A DNA stretch of 64,000 nt from Schistocephalus solidus (taxonomy: Eukaryota > Platyhelminthes > Cestoda > Diphyllobothriidea > Diphyllobothriidae), in NCBI GenBank assembly GCA_017591395.1, contig WEDG01002484.1:1-64000 (forward strand). The letters are read 5' to 3'. Below are positions 56,628 to 64,000 of this stretch, one piece after another; the stretch's first letter is position 1; each line of letters begins with the position of its first letter. The translations under genes and the position numbers were made by a program. The notes beneath the pieces are model-generated. The model worked only from the letters and a program-made list of their open reading frames with translations, made no database searches and was not told the DNA's origin.

Positions 56628-57182
56628 TCAGTTATCAATGTGATAGTACGACGCCGATAGCGAACACGCTGGCCTCAGTATCAAGAATGAAAGGAGGTGC
56701 GTCCAGGTGCTGTTAGGGAGCATGGTGTATACTGCGTATACGTTCTCTTTATGCTGTGTAATTGTTTTGCCGAAAACGATGACGTCATCAAGGTACACGA
56801 GGCAATGATTCGGATACAGGTAGACTAGTAAAATTTGCACAAGCCGCTGGAATGTGGCGGCTGCGTTGCAGAGTCCGAGAGGCATTGTCTCGAACTCAAA
56901 CAGTCCTTCTGGCAGTATAGATGCTGTCCTTTGCCGGTCTGTGAGTCCTACTTATACCTGCCAGTAGCCCGATTTTAGGTCCAGGATGGAAAACCATTTA
57001 GACCTAGCCAGAGAATCTAATATAAACTCAATGCTTAGTAGGGGGAACGAATCACGTGTTGTAATGGCATTAAGGTGTCGGTACTCAATACAGAAGCGTA
57101 GTTTATCTTCATCTTTGGGCACTATTGTCACTGGAAAAGCCCAAGGCGAGCGTGACGGTCGAATTATTCTAGTAGCTAACAT
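56628..57182 (-). pseudogene. Gypsy reverse transcriptase core fragment
   Basis: Two frames: 57182-56952 with PSRSPWAFPVTIVPKDEDKL, RFCIEYRHLNAITTRDSFPL and SILDLKSGYWQV; 56885-56628 with MPLGLCNAAATFQRLVQILL and CLVYLDDVIVFGKT. The catalytic Asp of LDL and the YLDD pair are both intact. A frame break lies between them near 56890-56950. Confidence 0.88.
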
Positions 57183-57719
57183 ACAATCTGATAAGTCGCG
57201 AACCTCATATTAGTACTAAACGGGGATCCGGCGTCGTAGTTGCCAAATGGGTTTGGCGGTGCCCGTGTCGATGGCGTGGCGGACACGACTCCTTCGGCCG
57301 AGAAAATACTCGTCCCAAGCCAAATATCCTGAAAATAGAGTAACAGTTCTCTACGTGCCTGACGATCATGGTCATTTCCTGTCGACTTCGGCAATATATG
57401 GTCGACAGATGTGGGTAGCATTTGTATTGACGACAGAATGGCCACACATATGGCTGTTTCGTTAAAGGTCGGTGCTAGAATTGGCGGTTCCATCTTCTTG
57501 GTGGTAAACCGAATCGCCCGCTTTTTAACATCAATGTAGCATCCTTGTTGCGCCAAGAAATCTACGCCCAGAAGGATATACCAAGTAAACTAGGGCGTCA
57601 ATATGGTGTGACGGGTTGTGGTATGAGGAAGAGTGACCTCTAATGAAACAGTACCTAGATGTCTCATATGAGAGCCGTTTGCTGACGTCCATCTGGTTAA
57701 GAGGCATGACTGCTACCCG

Positions 57720-58025
57720 TTAACGTACGATGCGTGGATTAACTAGTGAGACTGTGCCTCCGGTATCTATTAGTGTCTGAACTTCTCGATTATCAATTAA
57801 TAGGGTAACATAAAAAGGAAGGGTCTTGCTGTGAGGGTTACTGCATGAAGTAATCGAAAGCGTACCTGATGTGTAGTTGCAAGTGCACGCTTGGTTGCGG
57901 AACGGTGGGTGGCCTCCTGGCCTTCGGAAAGGTCCACCTTGTCGTTTATAATACAACTGGTTTGGATTATTGAAAGGGCGGTTAGAAAAATAGTGGTTAC
58001 ATTCGGGGTGTCGAGACGGTTCCAC
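57720..58025 (-). pseudogene. Gypsy gag end and protease fragment
   Basis: An open stretch of 101 residues: an Arg/Pro/Gly-rich gag C-terminus without an obvious CCHC knuckle, then FYVTLLIDNREVQTLIDTGGTVSLVN, the aspartic protease active site (LIDTG for LxDTGA, with Gly for the usual Ala). The protease cleaves the polyprotein of the element (family knowledge). Confidence 0.8.
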
Positions 58026-58726
58026 GGTAATAATGCGAGTCGACGGCGTCAGAGGACCTCTGAGTTGTGGTGCTCAGAGGGAGGTAGCGTTCAGCTCTAT
58101 CAACCATGCATTAAATGTCGCCTGGAGGTTGTAGCAGTGAACGCGACAATTCAGTAGTGTTTGGACGAAGTTTTGGAGAACTTGTGTGCCTATATGAATC
58201 TGCCAACGTGGGGAAAGCCACTGTCACAACGCGTTCCAGCTCCTCAAATTTCATAGTCTCTCCGGGGTTAAGGCACCGGTTGTTGATTTTTTGGATGGCC
58301 TCCCCTAGCGGGCGCGTGTGCCTGAATAAAGTCGTCTTGACCTATTTATACCCGCAACAATGTCTGATTTATCTGAATGATGTGTGTTTTGAGAAGACGG
58401 TCAAACAACACAATGAGAACCTCGTGGTGTTGACGACATCAGAGGATGCACATCTTCGATTGAACCCTACAAATTGTCCTTCTCTTCACAGTCAAGTTGG
58501 CTGCTTAGGTCACGAAGTTAGCGCGATGGATATTCGAACAACAGCAGAAAAGATAAATTCTATTCGATCTTGGCCCATACCTCAGTCGCAAACGGAAGTG
58601 AGATGTTTTATCAGATTAGCATCGTATAATCGGCGTTTCATTCATCCTTTCATTGATATAGCACGATCATTGAATCGTCTAACAGAAAAAGGCAGGACAG
58701 ATTACTGCCAGGCGGTGTTCGATTAA

Positions 58727-59005
58727 TTGAAGGCTCAGATTACTTCAGCCATGGTCCTTATGCTCCCTAATGCGGACGCTGACGCCCCGCATTTCATCTT
58801 GGATACTGACGCCAGTGGGTTCGCAATTGGTGGAGTACTTCGCAGGCGGATGAGAGAGGTTGTGAATGGCCAGTGTGTTGTGCCAACAAAACCCTTACGA
58901 AATCGCAACGCGACTATTGTTACCTTCATCAAACAGTTCCTGCCATTTTTATTGAGCAAACCTTTTCTTGTCCGCTTCGGTCATAAAGCCCTTCAATGGT
59001 TATAG
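58727..59005 (+). pseudogene. Gypsy RNase H fragment
   Basis: LDTDASGFAIGGVL is the catalytic DAS block of Gypsy RNase H (TDASxxAxGAVL). SKPFLVRFGHKALQWL is the TDHxxLxWL block with the expected Asp and His region altered to FGHKAL. The open stretch is closed at both ends by stops. It would degrade the RNA strand during reverse transcription (family knowledge). Confidence 0.82.
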
Positions 59006-59174
59006 AACACCAAATATACCGAAGGGCAACTGACTCGATCGCAAGAAACACTTCAACAGTATAGGTTCACGTGCTTTTACCGGCCTGGAACCCAACATAC
59101 AAACACAGATGCATTGTCACTCCATCCGCCCACATTTGGTGATGCAGTCATTCCAGTTGTGCCCATCCAGGTAA

Positions 59175-59543
59175 ATGCGATTTAGGCCGGTGAACCTATA
59201 CGTCATCGCACAAAGCATCGACGCAAATACCGCGGATGCATACGACCACATTCTCCACGGCCGCTCCCGAACAGCGGACACAGATTTAATCGGCTCTTCG
59301 GAGGCATATATTCTGCGAAACCAATGGCCACATCTCTTCATCGACAGCGACGTCTTGGTTAAAAAAGAATCATCCGGTCCACACCGTGTAGTTCGTCCCT
59401 GCAGCATTGTACCCCTTGTGCTAACGGAACTACACCACAAACTCAGCAATGTCAGACAACACAAAATGGAGCTATTGGCACCGCAAAGGTTTTGGTGGCC
59501 ACGAACACGTGAGCAAGTTACTACATTTTGCAACTTATGTTAA
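59175..59543 (+). pseudogene. Gypsy integrase N-terminal fragment
   Basis: The 122-codon open stretch has LRNQWPHLFIDSDVLVKKE, VLTELHHKLSNVRQHKMELL (HHCC His pair decayed: H-H partly kept) and FWWPRTREQVTTFCNLC, the WPxMxxDVxxYCxxC end of the zinc-binding domain. The core with DDE follows in broken frames after 59560. Confidence 0.8.
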
Positions 59544-60251
59544 GCTTGTTCTTCTTTTAAAAACCCTGCACAGCAAACGCACGCCCTTCTATAACCAATG
59601 GCAATCAGTTTTCCTTGCCAAAGAGTGGGACATAGACATCATCAGCCCACTGCCGTTTACGACGGCTGGTTATGATCATGGTGGATTATTTCACTGAATG
59701 GACAGATGCGATGCCGCTCCTAAGAGAAGATGCTTCATCAGGTACCTCAGCCCTTTTCAACTAATGGATATGCCGTTTCGGTGCACCATTATCTATCCAC
59801 ACGAACTACGGCACCAATTTCAACAGCAAACTAGTCCATGACGTCTGTGAACTGCTAGAGATCCATAAGACATGCAGGATGCCCTGACACCCAGAAGGTA
59901 ACGGACAAGTAGAACGAAAGAACCGCACATTAGTTAACCTAAAATACTGCAGAGGACCACCACCCACATGACTGGTATAAACGCCTTCCCTGCGACATGA
60001 TGGCTTATTGGGCAACTGTTTACACCATAGGCTATACCACTTTTATGATTATGACGGGCCGGAACTTTTGTCTCCCAACCGAATCTCAGTAACCGTTACT
60101 TCTACGAAGCGCATACAAACATGACGACTATGTCCTTCAACTACAAGAACTCCAACGGCTCACACAAAACCTGGCTAGATCACATTTAGGAGCGGCTTAT
60201 GAACGTCAAAAAAACCTAATCTATGGCATCCCTTATACATATGGCGACCTT

Positions 60252-60600
60252 TTGTGGAAGTTCCGACTCATTCTATACTTGGTCACGTCCTCTAAATTCT
60301 TCCATCACCGTGAAGAGTCACTTGTAGTTCGCGGCGTCATACTTCCGGCTAATTACTTACTATATGACGTCATACGCCCGGATGGACCAGTTTTTACTGC
60401 GCATTTCGACAAGCTTAAGCCTTACAGAGGACAACTTCCCATCACCACGGAGGACACTTCCGATTATTTCAACGCATCTGGTACCCCACCGGCTAACGAA
60501 GTCGTATTTAGCGATACACCGCTCACTGGCCCGGTGGACAGGGCCACCTCTGAAGGGAGAGAAATTGTAACACATCTTCAAGGACAGTTTGTTTGAGTGA
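60252..60600 (+). pseudogene. Gypsy integrase C-terminal tail
   Basis: An open stretch of 114 codons with YLLYDVIRPDGPVFTAHFDK and LKPYRG, the GPVxxxHVDRLKP-type end of Gypsy integrases (compare PFDKLKPCRR at 55345). It stops at 60596; the following GAGTGAGTGGAAG may be near the LTR start. Confidence 0.7.
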
Positions 60601-60750
60601 GTGGAAGAAAGGAGAACGAGAGCCGTCAGGAAGGTGAAGTGGGTTCTGTGCATGTGCCGTAGTGTCAATACCTTTTTTAGAATTAATTCGGCTTTCAATT
60701 ATACAGAACTACTGCTGAATAAACATGTTACATTTGGTTTACATATTCTA

Positions 60751-61080
60751 TACTTCATACTGATTGATGTGTAGTGTTGACCTAGTTCGATTAATTTATG
60801 GAATCGAAACCTTGTTAAGTAACAAACGGCCTTCACAGCGGCGAAAAAAAAATAGTAAGAAGAATACCTTAACTACTCTTCCACTAAGCCAAGGAACCTC
60901 AGATTCTATGGTGGTAGCCGCGGTGACAAAGTCAGTGCCTAATAGCATATCCCATGTCAAATTTGGGATCAATTAGAAAATATAGAAAATGTCACTCCAA
61001 AAGGAAAGGGGGTATTGATCGTCTCTTGGTGCCACAGAGGTGAACAGTCAGCTGTCGTTAGCTGATATCAGTTGTATATC
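60751..61080. other. No recognised gene
   Basis: AT-rich sequence that may be LTR or flank of the Gypsy fragment; nothing else identified. Confidence 0.35.
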
Positions 61081-61089
61081 TTAACTGGG

Positions 61090-61500
61090 GTGTCAATACA
61101 ACTAGTCGGTTAGCAGCTTAGAATTAAATGATACCGCTGTACCAGTATCGATAAGAGCTTTCAACTTCTTGTCCGCTACCTCAGCCTCCGTAAAGAAAGG
61201 GGATAAACGAGTAAGTGTATAAAAGCACGCGGAAATAGGGCTAATACCTGTACTCATTAACTTTAGTAGAGCGGTTGATGTCCTTCTGTATGTCACATTG
61301 AACCCTGTTCATTTCGAGTTTTAATTATATCTAATTGTGGCAGATGTATGCCAAGGGTGCCTAAGCCTCCTGTTTTTGGGGTAGTAAACATGAATTTTGG
61401 TGTTATAAATTGTCGTCGTGGGATATTTGAGTAGTATAATGACGTAGTAGCGTTATTGTTATTATGTGGATTTTGTAGTTTCTCTGGGTTGCTCATGTTC
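61090..61500 (-). pseudogene. Gypsy fragment 4: gag end and protease
   Basis: On the - strand: SNPEKLQNPHNNNNATTSLY (61496) corresponds to the Asn/Pro-rich gag end in fragment 2 (NNPNQLYYKRQGG). After a frameshift, FFTEAEVADKKLKALIDTGT (61195-61140) gives the protease active site LIDTGT. It is a distinct subfamily from fragment 2. Confidence 0.75.
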
Positions 61501-61539
61501 TTTGTGTCGGTAATGCGTATATAACGATCGTTCTGTCAC

Positions 61540-61960
61540 GATGGCTTTTTCCGCGTTGGTAGCCACAGATAAGGATAATCTATTTTTCCACTACTTCATC
61601 CCAGCGCTACCGAATTGTCGCGATTACTGCCACAACTGTTCGAAGACATACAATACGCAGCCAAAAGAGCTAAGCACTACCTCCGTCTGCATAACACAAC
61701 TCAGGGATCCTCTGACGCCGTCAAATCGCATTATTGGCCTGGAACCGTTCCAACGCCCTGACGTAACCACTATTAATAGTGGAAAAAAATTTCCAGTGTG
61801 ACTGATCAGCCGAACTCGTCCCGTCACCTCTGCCTGCAAGACAAAAAGTAGAAGGCGTGCTAAGCACTTTTAACTTTAAAAATTCCGCGTTCTATTTTAA
61901 AACGACAGCAACCTCCCTCGCGGTTACACATGCTTAACGGCGAACGGTCGTCATAAACCT
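61540..61960 (+). pseudogene. Gypsy fragment 5: gag piece and leader/LTR-like segment
   Basis: CCTCTGACGCCGTC, CGCATTATTGGCCTGGAACC and GACGTAACCACTATT (61695-61775) match the reverse complement of 58090-57990 in the fragment 2 gag region. The next part, CACCTCTGCCTGCAAGACAA then AAAGTAGAAGGCGTGC (61825-61862), matches 55133-55170, beyond the integrase end of fragment 2. The join of gag sequence to that distal sequence shows a rearrangement. Confidence 0.65.
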
Positions 61961-62570
61961 ACGAACCCATTCTGGCAGTTTGAAATGTCGCGGTGACTCT
62001 AACGCGTTAAAACCAAAATATTCAACAGGCAATACACGTATGTTTTTCCTGTTTACTTCGTTTCATTAGAAAAAAATAACCTTTAACATTAAACGAAAAT
62101 ATTTTTTACCATAAAGGAAGTCACAAACACCTGAGCGTCCATACCAATCCTAAGTGCATGTCCTAACTGCGTTCGTCGTAAACCCTTTTAGTTACAGGGC
62201 GAAAACCAGTGTTTTAAATGGGTAGGAATGCCCTTTGATAAAGCTAAATAAAGAGAGAGTCTTATGTGCGTTATCATACACAATTTATCTGACGACATAT
62301 TATAGGCTCAAATGACACTGATACGCCCAAACTCCATTATGCTTCACTATTTACGATACGAATAATTTTACTTTTTCGTTTCTAGCCACGGAGTCCTAAC
62401 TGGCCTATGGGTGGAGATGTACCAAAAGTAACAGTTCGAAAGGATAGCCTTTGTTCACATATAACTGCTGGGATAGGCGGTAGAAGTTTGAGTCTGATGT
62501 CGGGACTGCCTTTGGAAGAGGCCTTATTGAAGTAGTCCTGATATTACCGTTATCCAATTCGGTCGTGTTA
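61961..62570. other. No recognised gene
   Basis: Mixed sequence with no conserved frame; AAATAAAGAGAGAG near 62248 is a minor A/G-rich tract. Confidence 0.4.
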
Positions 62571-62572
62571 TT

Positions 62573-62960
62573 GTGTTTCCCATTGCAGATTGCTACACGT
62601 TTGTTTCTTACGATAACACTATGGGCTTGTTTGAGCACCCAAAATCGGAGGATGTGATTTGCGGTTCGCTTTGGTCGTCGTCCGTAGGATTCAAAGACTG
62701 TGTTCTTGTTATCTGGTCGTTATGGGTATTCGCGTCTGAACATCAATTAATATTTGGTTATCACCGGCAAGGCACTGTCTTAACTACGACTGAACGATGC
62801 CTAGAACAAATTCATTCGGACTTTGACGCTCTTTCGGAATGAAGCTCCACATGGCTAATGGAGTTCTCACCTTCTAAGTGTCGCAACATGAGTTTTGGGC
62901 CTCCCTTTCTTCGGTTCAATGAACGAATCCAGCCGTTCCAAATTTGAAAAATTCCAAAGA
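62573..62960 (+). pseudogene. LINE RT fragment (post-catalytic block)
   Basis: The frame ends ERCLEQIHSDFDALSE, then an in-frame stop (TGA in place of the conserved TGG) and SSTWLMEFSPSKCRNMSFGP. This is the LQxDLxxLxxWSxxWLMEFNxxKCxxMxxG block found after the catalytic site of non-LTR RTs. The upstream part is not recognisable. It is separate from, and placed before, the RT N-terminal piece at 63.1 kb. Confidence 0.7.
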
Positions 62961-63059
62961 CATTTCACAAAAAAACTCCAGTTTCCGACTCTCTAAACTT
63001 ATTCCTATTCAACAAGAGTCAGCAAATGAAGCTAAAATTTATTTGGGTCAGGAGACTGG

Positions 63060-63840
63060 AAGCAGGATTTTTGTCTCCTTTTGCGACTCAATAATAGCTC
63101 AACTCTCCCTATGATTTCTGTCATTACCCCCCCCCCATCGCCAACTCTTGACAACCTTGATACTTTCCTCCGATTTTGCAACCCCGAAGATGGTCTCCAG
63201 GTTCAGTTGATGATCAAGGCGGGTCCTGATGGTTTTGCCTCTTTGCTTGGTGGACTATGCAGTCAGCAAGATCGCATCTCGATTATGATCTCGTTACCTC
63301 TACTGTCCCCTCTTCGTTTCGACCTTGTTGTCTACGATGAGTTCCTCCTCTCTCACCTCCACTGGTGGTTACAAGCAGTAGCTCTGACTGCTATATTATC
63401 TCTCACACGACAAGGAGCATACCGAACCCTCATACATTGTCAGCAACATCACAATACTATCCCATTGCATCTAGCTATTAATTTTTTTGGAAAATCAGTT
63501 TTTTTCTCCTAATTTTTGTTAAATTTTCGGCTCGCCGAACTCCGCCTCCGATTTAACCGTAGGATTTTTTTACTGCTTCTTTTCTAGTTCACCGTATATG
63601 TCAAAGATTGTTGACTATTGTTTAAAAATGGCAAATCGTTCTAAATCGGATATGCCGACCATATTATTCATTTCTGCTGTTAATATGGCTGCTCACATAG
63701 TGCAGCAATTATCCACTTTGTATTTATTTATACCGTGATACTAGGTTTGAAATTACGTGGCTCTCTGGGCCTTGAATATACAATTTATTTACTTATATTT
63801 ATTTATATCCGTCACGTTTGGATTTTAGCAAAAATAAATC
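63060..63840 (+). mobile_element. LINE-C deletion derivative, copy 2
   Basis: An open stretch (63081-63512) has PEDGLQVQLMIKAGPDGFASLL, a variant of the LxxLKxSKxxGPDGIxxxLL N-terminal RT motif, then GGLCSQQDRISIM. The core RT motifs (A and xADD) do not follow. Instead comes the shared segment with GCTATATTATCTCTCACACG (63390), CAGCAACATCACAATACTAT (63440), GAACTCCGCCTCCGATTTAA (63538) and an AT-rich end with repeated TTTATTTA near 63790-63810. The same structure occurs inverted at 2988-3900. Confidence 0.65.
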
Positions 63841-64000
63841 AGCTATGGTTGTTTCACATCTTCGTCTAACCTACGAACGCCTTCCATAGGTCTGTCAACA
63901 AGCTTTTGTAGAAAAGAAAAGCCAGGTATTAGCGAGAGATGGCGAAATGTATGGATGTTACAGGAGAACGATGACGGAAAGAAACTCTAAGTTTACTTAA
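63841..64000. other. Window end, nothing recognised
   Basis: No frame or repeat recognised; possibly the flank of the LINE-C insertion. Confidence 0.4.

Larger units (their letters stand above)
55080..58300 (-). mobile_element. Gypsy-type LTR retrotransposon fragment 2 (gag to integrase), decayed
   Basis: On the - strand, in order: gag end (58300-57900; Pro/Gly/Arg-rich RPGGHPPFRN), protease active site TLIDTGGTVSLVNPRIV (about 57770-57725), RT start RIIRPSRSPWAFPVTIVPKD (57170-57110), DSFPL ... FSILDLKSGYWQV (motif A), MPLGLCNAAATFQRLV, the catalytic YLDDVIVFG (56800-56770), RNase H end DHKALCW (56480), integrase core start VDYFTKWAEAVPL (56030) and WTCRFGAPSSIHSDCRANF. The end is PFDKLKPCRR (55340), then a CTGCCTGCAAGACAAAAAG box at 55140. 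Motif order is the Gypsy order PR-RT-RH-IN. Frameshifts and deletions occur, including one between the integrase zinc-binding part and core. Confidence 0.88.
58300..60750 (+). mobile_element. Gypsy-type LTR retrotransposon fragment 3 (RT to integrase and 3' end), decayed
   Basis: The + strand begins within RT just past the FGL motif: LYPQQCLIYLNDVCF (58340; YLDD decayed to YLND), TSEDAHLRLNPTNC, VGCLGHEVS and FIRLASYNRRFI (58390-58640). RNase H follows: FILDTDASGFAIGGVL (58795), GHKALQW (58980), GTQHTNTDALSLHP (59090). Then integrase LTELHHKLS ... PQRFWWPRTREQVTTFCNLC (59420-59540), and a decayed core YDHGGLFH. The C-terminus has HFDKLKPYRG (60402) and ends GQFV (60596). The sequence after the stop may be the start of an LTR (an AATAAA-type signal near 60719). 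It lies head-to-head with fragment 2. Confidence 0.86.

Noticed and set aside
63081..63512. A 143-codon open frame that might be a host gene
   Set aside because: The same sequence, inverted and broken, occurs at 3.3-3.7 kb, and it carries an RT N-terminal motif, so it is a LINE derivative.

Overview
The window is eukaryotic and very rich in dead mobile elements. It looks like flatworm DNA, most likely a tapeworm (inference). Reasons: two intron-containing metazoan genes, 5' introns of only 32-41 bases in one of them, CR1/jockey-like and RTE-like LINEs, Gypsy LTR retrotransposons, a Penelope-like GIY-YIG remnant, a mariner remnant and tRNA-derived SINEs. I saw no bacterial-style operon, CRISPR array or phage module.

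Two host genes can be rebuilt from conserved exons with matching splice phases. On the + strand, about 22.1-30.5 kb, is a KCMF1-type protein: ZZ zinc finger, two further zinc-finger motifs, a long Ser/Thr-rich linker and a short conserved C-terminal helix. Its first coding exon was not found. On the - strand, 49.3-43.9 kb, is CTU1/NCS6, the ATP-pyrophosphatase-fold subunit of the cytosolic tRNA wobble-uridine 2-thiolation enzyme. Ten of its exons are located with compatible phases. One exon, around the LRGD-type segment, is not found in a 2.4 kb intron now filled with repeats.

Layout: 0-3 kb, LINE-A copy 1 (+), cut by an inserted LINE-C derivative (3-3.9 kb). 5.1-7.5 kb, LINE-B (-). 7.6-12.5 kb, a nearly full-length decayed LINE-A (-) whose 5' UTR holds an antisense tRNA-Ser-like Pol III promoter module. 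13-15 kb, further LINE RT fragments. 17.6-18.7 kb, an R-family repeat abutting an RTE fragment. 22-30.5 kb, KCMF1 with an RTE piece and SINEs in its introns. 35.3-35.7 kb, Penelope-like endonuclease. 37.3-37.6 kb, RTE fragment. 40.8-41.3 kb, mariner. 43.9-49.3 kb, CTU1, with an inverted SINE pair, TA microsatellite and 118 bp direct repeats in one intron. 53.3-62 kb, several Gypsy copies in alternating orientation. 62.6-63.8 kb, LINE RT and a second LINE-C derivative.

The best candidates for something undescribed are a short interspersed family (here called R, six copies in both orientations), the tRNA-like module inside the LINE-A 5' UTR, the palindromic SINE cluster inside CTU1, and a LINE-C deletion derivative with the same internal structure at both ends of the window.
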